DNA from: Nostoc sp. HK-01
GTDB lineage: Bacteria; Cyanobacteriota; Cyanobacteriia; Cyanobacteriales; Nostocaceae
Assembly (NCBI GenBank): GCA_003990705.1
Contig: AP018318.1
Coordinates: 6,113,501-6,177,500 of the forward strand
Length of the DNA: 64,000 nucleotides
Reading direction: 5' to 3'
Both the position numbers and the translations under genes were made by a program. This document shows positions 39,765 to 48,875 of this stretch, in pieces. Numbering within the stretch: the first letter of the stretch is position 1; each line of letters opens with the position of its first letter. A model generated the notes under the pieces. The model saw only the letters and a program-made list of their open reading frames with translations, was not told the origin of the DNA and searched no databases.

Positions 39765-40331
39765 CTAACTAAAACAAACTTTAACAGCACAACTAAATCC
39801 CGGCAAAAGTGGGCTAGTTAAATTATCTTCTTTATATAAAGTCGCTGCTAATTTTAAAACACCATTTTCTCGACGGTAAATTTCTACTGTTTCTTTTTCG
39901 CGGTCAAAAATCCAGTATTCTTGTACCCCTTGAACTGAGTATAGTTTTAGTTTTAACTGCTTATCTCGTTTCTTCTGGACTTCACCAGGAGAAAGCACTT
40001 CAATTACTAACTCTGGCGCACCTGTTAAATGTCCAGCTTCATCTAATATTTCTAATAAACGTTCATTACTTACCCAAACTACATCAGGAATTACGTTATC
40101 AGTATCATTGAAAATGATTCCCACACCAGTAGCAGCATCGCCTAACCCTGTTTCTCTAGACCAAAGTTTTAGCTGCGTACAAACATTATCACCAACATTT
40201 TGATGTTTCCAATGAGGCGCTCTGGTCACAAACAATTCTCCGTCGATTATCTCATAACGCTTGCCGTCGTCAGGAAATAACTCTAAATCGGCAGTTGTCC
40301 AACGAATTTGTTCTGATGCAGTTGAAGTCAT
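39765..40331 (-). CDS. Uma2 family protein (DUF820)
   Basis: 188 residues with the complete Uma2 core. PDVVWVSNERLLEIL carries the catalytic Asp. PELVIEVLSPGEVQKKRDKQ carries the E-x-L and the K helix. VQEYWIFDREKETVEIYRR is the usual C-terminal strand pair. The N terminus RWTTADLELFPDDGKRYEII is the classic family start. It is independent of its neighbours. The role is unknown; in cyanobacteria these genes are numerous and mobile. Confidence 0.9.
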   Translation of the reverse strand: MTSTASEQIRWTTADLELFPDDGKRYEIIDGELFVTRAPHWKHQNVGDNVCTQLKLWSRETGLGDAATGVGIIFNDTDNVIPDVVWVSNERLLEILDEAGHLTGAPELVIEVLSPGEVQKKRDKQLKLKLYSVQGVQEYWIFDREKETVEIYRRENGVLKLAATLYKEDNLTSPLLPGFSCAVKVCFS

Positions 40332-40410
40332 ACCAATTTGGGATGTCCGATTTTGGATTTAGGGAGTGCATTTTCATCTTTATTTATCACTCCCTACTTC
40401 TATCTTAAAT

Positions 40411-42000
40411 TTAACTCGCGATCGCCTCTGTTTTTTCTGCCACTACTGGGATGTATGGTTTTTCAGCACCTTGGGCTAAATATGCAGCTAGTTGGTTTTC
40501 AATTTCATCACGAACAATTTGGCGATACTCTAAGAAATGTTCGTTATGGGCGCAAACAGCAATGTAGTGGTCAACAACAGCAGGGTTGCGCTTGAGAAGA
40601 CTGAACAAATGATGCCAGAATTTCCAGCGAGTTTCCCGCTTAATTCCTTGTCGCCAAATTACAATCAACAATGCTTTAATTACTACCCACTCTGGCATTC
40701 TGAATGGTGCTTTCCATTTTGGTGTACCCATCATTAAAAAGCAGCGATAAGTCCGATCTAAATATTGTACTGGGTCGTATAAAGCGCAAAAAGCCTCAAC
40801 GTATTCTCTGGCCAGTTCTTCTAAAGGACGGGTGGGGATGAAGTTCATCAACGTAGTTTGGTTGATGTTACTTTCGGTATTTTCCCGCAGTCTGCCTTCT
40901 TTTTTCAGGCGATGCCACAGGGCGGTGTTGGGTAGTGCTTGTAACATGGCGAAGGTGGTTGAGGGAATCCCTGCTTGTTCAGCAAAACGGACGATGCGAT
41001 CGCCTGCGCCAGCTTTTTCGCCATCAAACCCGATAATAAACCCAGCCATTGGGCGCAACCCCGCTTTGATGATGGTTTGTACTGCATCTGTCAAAGAGTT
41101 ACGGGTATTTTGAAACTTCTTGGTTAATTGCAAGCTATCTTCATCTGGTGTTTCAATTCCCAAAAATACTGCCGAGAAACCAGACTCAACCATCAATTCT
41201 AATAATTCTTCGTCTTGTGCTAAGTCAACTGAAGCTTCGGTGTCAAATTTAAAGGGATATTGATGTTCCTCCATCCAAACTTTTAACTCTTTCAGCAACA
41301 ATTTCACATTCCGTTTGTTACCGATAAAGTTGTCATCTACCATGAACACGCCCCGCCGCCAACCCAACTCATAGAGATAATCTAACTCTGCTAACAATTG
41401 TGCTGGAGTTTTGGTGCGTGGTTTGCGGCCGTAAAGTACAATAATGTCGCAAAATTCGCACTGGAAGGGACAACCACGCGAAAACTGCACCGACATCATG
41501 TCATAAGCATCTAATTCTAATAAATCAAAGCGGGGTACTGGTGTGCTAGTGACATCAGGTTTTTCAGCAGTGCGGAAAGTCCCAGATTTTTCTCCCCGTT
41601 GAATTGCTTCCACAAACATTGGTAAGGTGATTTCGCCTTCATCCAAAATCAGGAAGTCTGCACCAACATTCTGCACAGCAGAAGGCGTGGAAGTTGGATA
41701 AGGGCCACCAACTGCGACTAACTTACCACGGCGTTTTGCTTCTTGAATTTGCTCCAGTAAGTCTTGCTTTTGGACAATCATCGCTGAGAAAATAACAATA
41801 TCTGCCCATTCCCATTCTGCTTCTGTTACTGGGCGAATGTTGCGATCAACCAGCTTAAATTCCCATTCTTGTGGAAGAATTGCGGCTACAGTCACTAAAC
41901 CCAAAGGTGGTAGTAAAACCTTGCGATCAACTAAATCCAGAATCTTTTCATAAGACCAAAAGGTTTTAGGAAATATTGGATAAACTAATAAAATTCGCAT
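40411..42000 (-). CDS. B12-binding-domain radical SAM protein
   Basis: 529 residues. The N-terminal part (1-150) is a cobalamin-binding Rossmann fold (MRILLVYPIFPKTFWSYEK, ADIVIFSAMIVQ, VAVGGPYPTSTP). The radical SAM centre is SVQFSRGCPFQCEFCDI with Cys177, Cys181 and Cys184 to hold the 4Fe-4S cluster. A DUF4070-like C-terminal region follows (FALLYDP-like AFCALYDPVQYLDRTYRCF). The general layout is that of the HpnJ/HpnP-related and other cyanobacterial B12-radical SAM methylases; the exact substrate is unknown. It is a single gene in its own unit. Confidence 0.88.
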   Translation of the reverse strand: MRILLVYPIFPKTFWSYEKILDLVDRKVLLPPLGLVTVAAILPQEWEFKLVDRNIRPVTEAEWEWADIVIFSAMIVQKQDLLEQIQEAKRRGKLVAVGGPYPTSTPSAVQNVGADFLILDEGEITLPMFVEAIQRGEKSGTFRTAEKPDVTSTPVPRFDLLELDAYDMMSVQFSRGCPFQCEFCDIIVLYGRKPRTKTPAQLLAELDYLYELGWRRGVFMVDDNFIGNKRNVKLLLKELKVWMEEHQYPFKFDTEASVDLAQDEELLELMVESGFSAVFLGIETPDEDSLQLTKKFQNTRNSLTDAVQTIIKAGLRPMAGFIIGFDGEKAGAGDRIVRFAEQAGIPSTTFAMLQALPNTALWHRLKKEGRLRENTESNINQTTLMNFIPTRPLEELAREYVEAFCALYDPVQYLDRTYRCFLMMGTPKWKAPFRMPEWVVIKALLIVIWRQGIKRETRWKFWHHLFSLLKRNPAVVDHYIAVCAHNEHFLEYRQIVRDEIENQLAAYLAQGAEKPYIPVVAEKTEAIAS

Positions 42001-42187
42001 TTAGTAGCAAACCTCACACTTTGATTGTTATCCCACTCTAACGGAAATAATTACTTATTGACTTTATATTGGCTTTAGCTTACCTTTAATGGTTTTGCCT
42101 GTGCAATTAGTGAACTAGAAATATTTTGTGCCTTATTTTAAAAATATGATGCCTCTCGATTCTTGATGATGTAAGTAAGAGGTCAAC

Positions 42188-42817
42188 ATGGTACAGGTAT
42201 CTCCAAACCCAGACAGCGAAACCTTATTAATTGAGTTACCGAAAGCGATCGCATTGTATGTCACCCAGGAACAGTTTACCGCTTTAGCCGCAGCTAACCG
42301 AGATTTGAGGCTGGAAAGAACTGCAAAAGGAGATTTAATCGTAAATCCGCCAACTGGTTGGGAAACAGGGAAACGTAATGCAACCATTTCGGGAGAATTG
42401 TATTTATGGTGGCGGAATGCAGGTGAACCAGGTCAAGCTTTTGACTCTTCTCACTCCTCTTTTGTCACACTAAATGGTGCAATTCGTTCTCCCGATGCTT
42501 CTTGGGTAAGCCTAGGACGTTGGCAAGCACTGACTCCAGAACAAAAAGGAACTTTTGCTAATATCTGCCCGGATTTTGTAGTTGAATTACGCTCTAGTTC
42601 GGATACGCTTAAATCTCTGCAAGAGAAAATGCGGGAGTACACCGAAAATGGCACGAAACTCGGTTGGTTAATTGATCCGCAACAGCGACGGGTAGAAATT
42701 TATCGCCCAAGTTTGGCAGTGGAAGTATTAGATAATCCGGCTGAGTTGTCGGGTGAAGAAGTTTTACCAGGGTTCGTAAAGTGCGATCGCACTTTAAATT
42801 ACTGCTCGAAACAGTAA
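42188..42817 (+). CDS. Uma2 family protein (DUF820)
   Basis: 209 residues with N-terminal ALYVTQEQFTALAAANRDLRLE, the nuclease motifs RSPDASWVSLGRWQAL and CPDFVVELRSSSD followed by LQEKMREYTENGTKLGWLID and the closing RRVEIYRP. This is the Uma2 branch with an RSPDxSW motif. ATG 42188 follows the short leader GAGGTCAAC, which offers a ribosome binding site. Confidence 0.9.
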   Translation: MVQVSPNPDSETLLIELPKAIALYVTQEQFTALAAANRDLRLERTAKGDLIVNPPTGWETGKRNATISGELYLWWRNAGEPGQAFDSSHSSFVTLNGAIRSPDASWVSLGRWQALTPEQKGTFANICPDFVVELRSSSDTLKSLQEKMREYTENGTKLGWLIDPQQRRVEIYRPSLAVEVLDNPAELSGEEVLPGFVKCDRTLNYCSKQ

Positions 42818-42859
42818 TTTTACAATATTTACAATTTTGTAACATCAAAACTTAGCAAT

Positions 42860-43816
42860 TTATTTTTTCCTTGGCACACCGCTAATTTTTAAAACATCAC
42901 TCATAGTTGCACAATAATTTGGCAAACTAAAACTCGCAGGATTGACAGCATTTTTATATGTAAAGTGGCGATAGTTCATGCAGAATCTATCCCAAGCTGC
43001 CATTTGGATGCGGAACACGGCAATAATTAAATTGGCTAATGATATAGATAGAGGAATACGAAAATAGATTTTTTTGCCTAGATAAGCACAAACTTCTTCA
43101 ATTGCTTGATTAACGTGTAACCCTTTTTGGCCTAAAACTAATTTGCGTTGTTCGTCTGTTTCGGGCGGATTTTCAATTAAATATTCTACGACGGTTGCAA
43201 TATCTTGTCCGTGGATAAAGTGAAAACTACCGTCTGCTTGTAAAAAGCGAATTAAATTAATATATTTTGTAACTTCTTGAATGCCAGAAGTGAGGTGTGA
43301 ATAGGGTTTGTTGGCATCACCGCCTAAAACTAAGGTAGGAAAAACTGTGGTGATTTTAGGTGCGATCGCTAGTTTTTCTTTTTCATGCAAGCATTGGTAT
43401 TTAGAACCGATATAATCTGTCCCAATCTCACCTGCTTCTTTCAAAGGTTGATTTTTGTTATTTAACACACTAGCAGTTGAAAAATAAATTACCTGTTCGC
43501 AGCGTTCTGGGTTTAATAAACTTAGTAATTCTAGTGTTTTGTTGACATTAATATCGTAAGTATTTTCTCCACCCCAGGCTGTTGCTGTTAACACTGCTAC
43601 ATCAATAGTTAATAACAAATCCGCAAAACGTTTAATGTCTTGCATATCGCCTTGCAAGACTGTGACACCAGGACGGAATTGCGTATTAACTTGTAGTTTA
43701 TTAGGGTTTCTAACTAGTAAAAATAGCTCGTGATTTGTATTTTGAATTAATATTTCTGAAATGTAATGACCGATGCAGCCACTTGCACCTGTAATTAAAA
43801 TTCTTTTCTGAATCAT
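42860..43816 (-). CDS. NAD(P)-dependent epimerase/dehydratase-type SDR protein
   Basis: 318 residues of the extended short-chain dehydrogenase type. The nucleotide-binding GxxGxxG is RILITGASGCIGHYISEIL. The YxxxK pair appears as DYIGSKYQCLHEKEKLA. Further landmarks are LVRNPNKL, GDMQDIKRF and FHFIHGQDIATVVEYL. The substrate is unknown; the small C-terminal part with FRIPLSISLANLIIAVF is hydrophobic and could dock on a membrane. It lies upstream of nothing in its own direction. Confidence 0.85.
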   Translation of the reverse strand: MIQKRILITGASGCIGHYISEILIQNTNHELFLLVRNPNKLQVNTQFRPGVTVLQGDMQDIKRFADLLLTIDVAVLTATAWGGENTYDINVNKTLELLSLLNPERCEQVIYFSTASVLNNKNQPLKEAGEIGTDYIGSKYQCLHEKEKLAIAPKITTVFPTLVLGGDANKPYSHLTSGIQEVTKYINLIRFLQADGSFHFIHGQDIATVVEYLIENPPETDEQRKLVLGQKGLHVNQAIEEVCAYLGKKIYFRIPLSISLANLIIAVFRIQMAAWDRFCMNYRHFTYKNAVNPASFSLPNYCATMSDVLKISGVPRKK

Positions 43817-43871
43817 AATAAGTTTTTTAACTTAAGATTTAAAAATAAGATGAAATGTTCCGCGCTAGAGT

Positions 43872-44042
43872 TTAGCGTGCTAAATTTTCATCTTCTAGCA
43901 GCATCTCAATTACTTCACGCAGATTTTCGTTTAACTCATCTAATGTTTCACCTTGAGAATGCGCTCCAGGAAAACCAGGAACATACCCAACATATAGATT
44001 TGTGTCGGGATCACGTTCGATTATCGCTGTAAAAGTTTTCAT
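43872..44042 (-). CDS. HicB-like antitoxin-type protein, orphan
   Basis: 56 residues from ATG 44042 (MKTFTAIIERDPDTNLYVGY, then VPGFPGAHSQGETLDELNEN). This is the HicB partial RNase H-like fold (DPDxxxYVGYVPxxPGxxSQGET). No HicA toxin gene (small, with a dsRNA-binding fold) is visible on either side, so it is an orphan. It may work as a lone regulator, or the partner may be elsewhere. The C-terminal DNA-binding part of longer HicB proteins is absent. Confidence 0.85.
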   Translation of the reverse strand: MKTFTAIIERDPDTNLYVGYVPGFPGAHSQGETLDELNENLREVIEMLLEDENLAR

Positions 44043-44118
44043 AAAAATAGATATTTCAGCAATGCAATTATTATGTCTTTGTGGTTCAAAAATTGTTACC
44101 ACAAAGACACAAAGTTAA

Positions 44119-45180
44119 TTAACTCACCAGTGCTGCTGTACTAAGTTGCTTGGCTGTTTCAAAGAAGAAAGCAACATTTTCTTCTGGGGTATCTGGTAGG
44201 ACACCATGACCGAGGTTAAGGATATGACCCCAGTTACCAGCTTTGCGAACGGTATCATAAATGCGATCGCGGATGAACTCTTTGGAACCGTAGAGTACAC
44301 CAGGATCAAGATTACCTTGCACTTTTACGTGTTTGCCTAATCTGGCGCGAGCATCCGCCATGTCTACTGTCCAATCGACGCTGACAATATCAGCACCAGA
44401 TTGAGCCATTCTTTCCAACACGCCTGCACTACCGCTAACTAAAAGAATTAATGGTGTGTGGGGGTGGGTTTGCTTGACTTGCTCGAATACGCGTTGCTGA
44501 TAGGGACGGGCAAAGGTATCGTAATCTTGAGGGCTTAATTGTCCCGCCCAAGAATCGAACATTTGCACTACTTGTGCGCCGCAGTCAATTTGGTAACGGG
44601 CGTAAACAGCGATCGCATCTGCCAATTTTGTTAGCAGTTGGTGTAAAATTGCCGGGTCTGAGAAGGCCAAGTTTTTGATGATGGAATAGGTTTTAGAACC
44701 TTTTCCTTCCACTGCGTAAGCAGCTAACGTCCACGGCGCACCGACAAAGCCTAATACTGTTGATTTGTCGCCCACTTCTTGGCGTAATGCCTGCAAGATG
44801 GGTTTAATAAACGGTAGAGCCGCCTCTGGTTCTAAATCATGCAGGCTATCGATTTGTGCTTGAGTGCGAATGGGCGAATGAATGATTGGCCCTTTACCTT
44901 CCGCAATGTCCATATCAATGCCCAAACCAGGCAATGGAGTTACAATGTCGGAAAATAAAATCACTCCGTCCGGCTGGAAGGCTCTCCAAGGTTGTAGGGA
45001 TACTTCAATCGCTACTTCAGGAATTTCGGAGCGATCGCGAAATGAAGGATACTTTTCCCTTAAGTCTCGGTACGCCTTCATATATCGTCCCGCTTGTCGC
45101 ATCATCCATACTGGGGGACGATCTACTATTTCACCACGAGCAGCCCGCAGGAGATGAGGGGCCGTTGACGAAACACCCAT
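44119..45180 (-). CDS. hemE: Uroporphyrinogen decarboxylase
   Basis: 353-residue UroD, converting uroporphyrinogen III to coproporphyrinogen III in heme and chlorophyll synthesis. The family signatures are present: [20 protein letters not shown] near the N terminus (motif PxWxMRQAGRxxPE-type) and [20 protein letters not shown] with downstream [16 protein letters not shown] and [18 protein letters not shown]. The length is normal. The ATG at 45180 opens [17 protein letters not shown]. It lies between the orphan HicB and a divergent membrane protein gene, without other porphyrin genes. Confidence 0.97.
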   Translation of the reverse strand: MGVSSTAPHLLRAARGEIVDRPPVWMMRQAGRYMKAYRDLREKYPSFRDRSEIPEVAIEVSLQPWRAFQPDGVILFSDIVTPLPGLGIDMDIAEGKGPIIHSPIRTQAQIDSLHDLEPEAALPFIKPILQALRQEVGDKSTVLGFVGAPWTLAAYAVEGKGSKTYSIIKNLAFSDPAILHQLLTKLADAIAVYARYQIDCGAQVVQMFDSWAGQLSPQDYDTFARPYQQRVFEQVKQTHPHTPLILLVSGSAGVLERMAQSGADIVSVDWTVDMADARARLGKHVKVQGNLDPGVLYGSKEFIRDRIYDTVRKAGNWGHILNLGHGVLPDTPEENVAFFFETAKQLSTAALVS

Positions 45181-45297
45181 TTAACACTTCATCCTAAGTC
45201 ACTTTGTTATGTCACTGTTTAGCTTATCATTCTGGGATTACGCTTTTTCAGAAGGCTTGCTTGAAAAGCCCAAGTCTTAGCTTTACTTAACTTAAAT

Positions 45298-46041
45298 ATG
45301 CAACCTAATTCTAATAATCCAAATCCTTCTAATGTTGCAGCTACTAATAGCAATTCTCCATCAGTAAAATTTTTCATACCCCGCACCCAACGGCGCAAGT
45401 TTTTTTTATTGTTTACTGGTATGACAGTTTTAGGTTGGGTAGTAGGTGGTGTAGCTAGTTTGGCGATCGAAAGAATTCTTACGCAAAGTCTAGCTGCGGC
45501 TGGGTCTGTACAATTGCAAACATGGAGTTATTGGATAAGATTACTCAGTAATATTGTGTTTGCCTTAGTTTTTGCTGGCGACCAAGCTTTAGTCATACGA
45601 CGCTATCTCTCTGGTTGGCGCTGGATGATTGCTACTACTATAGGTTGGCTAACTGCTGACTGTGTTGCGACAGCTTGGATTAATTATATTTCCTCCATAG
45701 CCAGTTCCCTGAATGAAACGTTATCTTCTGAGTTAGTTATTATCTTTGGATTCCTATCAACAATTGCTTATATTTTTTCAGGTATTTGGTTGGGATTGAT
45801 TCAATGGTTAGTAGTGCGGCGTTATACCATCAAAGCTTGGTGGTGGAGTTTTGTTCCTTCTATTGCTTTTTTATTGATTAGTTTGTTGGTTTGGTTACTA
45901 TCTTTTGTGCAGAATTTTCTGCCCGAAGCAATATTGTACGGCAGCCAACAAGGATTTACAGCAATTATCCTAGGAGTAGTCCCAGCTATTGGTTTTTGTA
46001 GTTTAAAAAGACGTTTACCAAGACAGACTCAGGCAAGTTAA
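45298..46041 (+). CDS. Integral membrane protein, function unknown
   Basis: 247 residues with an Asn/Pro/Ser-rich N-terminal tail and about six hydrophobic helices: FFLLFTGMTVLGWVVGGVA, LLSNIVFALVFAGDQALVI, WMIATTIGWLTADCVATAWI, IIFGFLSTIAYIFSGIWLGL, WWWSFVPSIAFLLISLLVW and GFTAIILGVVPAIGFCSL. Several Trp-rich loops occur (LSGWRWMIATT). This helix pattern with repeated G-L-x-Q-W motifs (LGLIQWLVVRR) is common in cyanobacterial hypothetical membrane proteins. No function can be assigned. Confidence 0.7.
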   Translation: MQPNSNNPNPSNVAATNSNSPSVKFFIPRTQRRKFFLLFTGMTVLGWVVGGVASLAIERILTQSLAAAGSVQLQTWSYWIRLLSNIVFALVFAGDQALVIRRYLSGWRWMIATTIGWLTADCVATAWINYISSIASSLNETLSSELVIIFGFLSTIAYIFSGIWLGLIQWLVVRRYTIKAWWWSFVPSIAFLLISLLVWLLSFVQNFLPEAILYGSQQGFTAIILGVVPAIGFCSLKRRLPRQTQAS

Positions 46042-46070
46042 GCAGAGAATTTTTAGTAGAAAATACACTT

Positions 46071-46187
46071 ATGTTTCACTACAATCCGTTATCCTGTTTA
46101 CCTTCATCAGCCGAAGTACCAGATTCTGATGATACACCCGTGGATAATGAATTACAAATATTAATTCCTAGCTTATTATACTCTTAG
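46071..46187 (+). pseudogene. Truncated Uma2 (DUF820) remnant
   Basis: ATG at 46071 opens a 38-codon frame, MFHYNPLSCLPSSAEVPDSD followed by DTPVDNELQILIPSLLYS and a stop. The phrase PxSDDTPVDNELQ.LIP.LL is the standard N terminus of a Uma2 subfamily in cyanobacteria (recalled). All the nuclease core is missing, and the sequence after the stop shows no remaining similarity, so it is a deletion remnant. Confidence 0.7.
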
Positions 46188-46233
46188 CTAAATTACAGCA
46201 AAAAAGCATCGACCCCAACAATTTATAAAAACT

Positions 46234-47112
46234 ATGGGAAACATCAATTCAGTGGTCATTGCTACTGGTACACATGGCAATGAATTTACAGGAATATATC
46301 TAGGTAAAAAGTTTGAACAGTTTCCGAAACTGATTCAACGGCCTAGTTTTGATACTCGCGTTTTATTGAGTAATCCCAAGGCGTTTGCAGCAGCTAGACG
46401 CTATATTGACAAAGACTTAAATCGTTGCTTTGCATCAGAAGATATCAAAAATCCCCAACTTGCAAGTTATGAAGATATCTTGGCAAAAAATATCTATTAT
46501 TTACTAGCAGAAGAAAGCAAACATCAGCAACAAGTAATTATTGATTTGCATAGTTCAACTGCAAATATGCAGTTAACTATAATTTTGGGCAGTAAACATC
46601 CATTTATCTTACAATTAGCTGCCCATTTAAATGCAATTAATCCTGATGTGAGAATTTGTTATTCTCAACCGACAAGAGATTCTAACTTTTTGTGTTCAAT
46701 ATCTGAATTGGGTTTTGCAATTGAAGTAGGGCCTGTAGCACAGGGAGTTTTAAATGCTGAGTTATTTCAAAAAACTGAAGCTTTAATTTATCAAGTTTTA
46801 GACTATATCGAAAGTTATAATCATGGTATGAACCAACCACAAACTAGTACACTTACATATTATCAATATGCAGGAGTGATTGATTATCCGCGAAACGAAT
46901 ATGGAGAAATTCAAGGAATGATTTACCCACAACTTCAGTTTCGAGATTATGAACCACTTAACCCTGGTGAACCAATATTTTTAACCTTTGATGGAACTGC
47001 GATCGCCTATCAAGGTCAATCTACAGTTTATCCTATTTTTATTAACGAAGCTGCATATTATGAAAAGGGAATCGCGATGTGTTTAACCCAAAAGAAAACC
47101 TTAGAAATATAG
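46234..47112 (+). CDS. Aspartoacylase/AstE family zinc amidohydrolase
   Basis: 292 residues of the succinylglutamate desuccinylase/aspartoacylase family of M14-like zinc carboxypeptidases. Zinc ligands are visible: His14 and Glu17 in GTHGNEFTG and His106 in [12 protein letters not shown]. Substrate-binding Arg64 is in KDLNRCF. A likely catalytic Glu lies in [12 protein letters not shown]. The C-terminal beta domain follows. Family members cleave N-acyl amino acids such as N-acetylaspartate or N-acylated aromatic amino acids; in cyanobacteria the natural substrate is unclear. It is followed closely by a small gene in the same direction (15 bases), perhaps co-transcribed. Confidence 0.9.
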   Translation: MGNINSVVIATGTHGNEFTGIYLGKKFEQFPKLIQRPSFDTRVLLSNPKAFAAARRYIDKDLNRCFASEDIKNPQLASYEDILAKNIYYLLAEESKHQQQVIIDLHSSTANMQLTIILGSKHPFILQLAAHLNAINPDVRICYSQPTRDSNFLCSISELGFAIEVGPVAQGVLNAELFQKTEALIYQVLDYIESYNHGMNQPQTSTLTYYQYAGVIDYPRNEYGEIQGMIYPQLQFRDYEPLNPGEPIFLTFDGTAIAYQGQSTVYPIFINEAAYYEKGIAMCLTQKKTLEI

Positions 47113-47127
47113 TTTTAGGAGTCAGAT

Positions 47128-47367
47128 ATGGAACGCGAAGTTAAATCTGCTGATGGAACCGCCTGGAAATGTGTGCAAGTATTTTCAGGACTTTCTGATA
47201 ACGCAGAAAATCAAGATGCAGCGCAAGTTAAAGGCGAACCTGATACATATTGGGTTGTTTGTACACCCAATGGTGGCTCACAGTCAGTTAGGTTAAAGTT
47301 ACAAGGTGAATGGTATTATAACTACTCTGATGAAGAATTATTAGACGAAATCCAAGCGCAGCAGTAG
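47128..47367 (+). CDS. Small conserved-type protein, function unknown
   Basis: 79 residues with an acidic C terminus (YYNYSDEELLDEIQAQQ) and ADGTAWKCVQVFSGLSD near the N terminus. There is no membrane helix or signal. Spacing of 15 bases from the aspartoacylase-like gene, with an AGGAG ribosome binding site at 47115, supports co-transcription. I do not recognise the family. Confidence 0.7.
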   Translation: MEREVKSADGTAWKCVQVFSGLSDNAENQDAAQVKGEPDTYWVVCTPNGGSQSVRLKLQGEWYYNYSDEELLDEIQAQQ

Positions 47368-47521
47368 TGAGCTTTTTCCAGCAATTAACTGCGTACATTC
47401 ATTAGTAAAAAACATCTGCTAACCTCTCGGACTTAGCTGAGAGATTTGTACAATCGGTGTGCAATAGGATGGTTAGACTGTACCTAATGGAGCGTTCCAA
47501 CTAGCGTTCCTATCTTCATTT

Positions 47522-47944
47522 TTATTCAATCTGCTTAGGACGGACTTCAAACTCAGAACGCATACGGAAAAAGCAGACATCAAACTCAAAGAAGAAATTA
47601 GCTTGTCCCAAGATCAAAGGTACATTGGTTGCTTTTGTCCAGGCAAATGCCAGGTTAACCGTTGGGAATGCACTCACTTGAGCATTAACAACGACTGCGC
47701 GAGCTTCAAATCGAGCTAAGTTTCCTGACAACAGAACTGACAGCGTTTCATCCTCCCAAATTAAGCCCAATTCTAGCCCTAACTCATAGGGCAAAACATT
47801 AACGCTTGCACCTGTATCTAATAAGCCTTCAGCGTTCAGAGATTTACCATTCAAACTGAGCATTAAAGGCAGATACGGCATTCGATCAACCATGCCAAGA
47901 TTGCTGTCAATAATTTTGTAGGGAAATCTTTGAGTGTCAACCAT
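47522..47944 (-). CDS. Retropepsin-like aspartic protease
   Basis: 140-residue single-domain aspartic protease-fold protein. The active site triplet is DTGAS (in EGLLDTGASVNVLPYELGL), the second half VPLILGQANFFFEFDV is the usual ILG motif of retropepsins. Such proteins work as dimers. The gene overlaps by eight bases with the upstream 72-codon gene, so the pair is probably translationally coupled. Similar small protease/partner pairs are found in cyanobacterial accessory DNA (recalled); function unknown. Confidence 0.85.
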   Translation of the reverse strand: MVDTQRFPYKIIDSNLGMVDRMPYLPLMLSLNGKSLNAEGLLDTGASVNVLPYELGLELGLIWEDETLSVLLSGNLARFEARAVVVNAQVSAFPTVNLAFAWTKATNVPLILGQANFFFEFDVCFFRMRSEFEVRPKQIE

Positions 47945-48155
47945 TCTGTTCTTGTTGCTTTATCGCCAGAAGATTCATTAAAACATTGGCAGCCTCAGAG
48001 CAGTTATAGGGAGACCAGACTGGGTACTCCTGGTTTGCAACAAAGAAGTTTGCATCTTCTTCTTTAACTAGTTCTGTTGCTAGAAACTGCATTAGCCGAA
48101 GCTTGTCAATTTTTGAAAGCTCTTGGATTTGTGACATGAGTTCAGCCAATGACAC
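47937..48155 (-). CDS. Small partner of the retropepsin-like protein
   Basis: 72 residues, acidic and helical (MSLAELMSQIQELSKIDKLR and VLMNLLAIKQQEQNG), with a linker YPVWSPYNCSEAANV. The N-terminal helix resembles antitoxin-like N termini that precede cyanobacterial toxins or proteases. It overlaps the protease gene by eight bases. Whether the pair forms a toxin-antitoxin or substrate/protease unit cannot be told. Confidence 0.7.
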   Translation of the reverse strand: MSLAELMSQIQELSKIDKLRLMQFLATELVKEEDANFFVANQEYPVWSPYNCSEAANVLMNLLAIKQQEQNG

Positions 48156-48363
48156 TTGGAAATCTCCTCGTAGAAGGTTTAATGGAGAGATTAGGAGTAT
48201 TAGCTTGTTACTTGGATAGGGCGATCGCTAACATCTACTAACATTTATTTATCTTAATCAATTGTCTAATAGGTTAGTAAACAAAAAAATGTTGGTTTCC
48301 ACTTCGTTCCACCCAACCTACTAGCGATGCTAATCCAAACGCACTGATAAGAAAATTAGTTAT

Positions 48364-48648
48364 TTAATAGACCTCATCATGTGTGCCAATATCAAGCAGC
48401 AAAATAACTTCGCCATCTGAATCAGCATTTTTCTCGATTGAGAAAACGATACGACAATCATAGCCGCAAGAACAAGACTGAAGACCATCGAGTTTACCAC
48501 TCAACTTATGAGTACCCAAGTTTGGAGCAAATACATCTGCTTCCATTTGCTGAAGAGTGTCTTCAATCTGTTGCTGAAGGTCAGCATTTCGTTTCACAAA
48601 TTTACGAAATGCTCTCTTAAATTTCGGTGTTAAAACCAGAAATCTCAT
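48364..48648 (-). CDS. RelE/YafQ-family type II toxin (mRNA interferase)
   Basis: 94 residues: RFLVLTPKFKRAFRKFVKRN then LQQQIEDTLQQMEAD and APNLGTHKLSGKLDGLQSCS, ending with the DCRIVFSI and VILLLDIGTHDEVY pattern. This is the RelE/ParE fold with the C-terminal H-x-x-V-Y (YafQ-like), so ribosome-dependent mRNA cleavage is the expected role. The ATG overlaps the antitoxin stop by four bases (48645-48648), a standard toxin-antitoxin arrangement. Confidence 0.9.
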   Translation of the reverse strand: MRFLVLTPKFKRAFRKFVKRNADLQQQIEDTLQQMEADVFAPNLGTHKLSGKLDGLQSCSCGYDCRIVFSIEKNADSDGEVILLLDIGTHDEVY

Positions 48649-48875
48649 TCTTCTTCTTGGTTCAAAGATTCGCGCAATTCTGCAATTACACTTTTGGCTG
48701 ACTGAGATCGGAAATTACCCGCCCGGAAATCAGCTAAACTTTGTTGAGCATCCGCAGTAATCTCATCTCGACGGCTTTGGTGGTGGCGATTTTGGAGAAT
48801 TTTAATGAGCATTTCTTGTTGCTCGTAGGGTAATTGCAAAGCGGTTTCCAGCACTTGGTCAAGGGTAATCATCAT
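48645..48875 (-). CDS. Antitoxin of the RelE-type toxin
   Basis: About 76 residues from ATG 48875 (MMITLDQVLETALQLPYEQQ) with MLIKILQNRHHQSRRDEITADAQ split by the conserved R-R-x-E-I motif, then RAGNFRSQSAKSVIAEL. It matches a common cyanobacterial antitoxin family adjacent to RelE/StbE-type toxins. A longer frame to 48932 lacks conservation-like sequence. It lies 58 bases downstream of the disrupted gene, which ends at 48934. Confidence 0.85.
   Translation of the reverse strand: MMITLDQVLETALQLPYEQQEMLIKILQNRHHQSRRDEITADAQQSLADFRAGNFRSQSAKSVIAELRESLNQEEE

Noticed and set aside
43820..44118. HicA toxin partner for the HicB-like protein
   Set aside because: No small frame with a HicA-like pattern on either side of the hicB gene.
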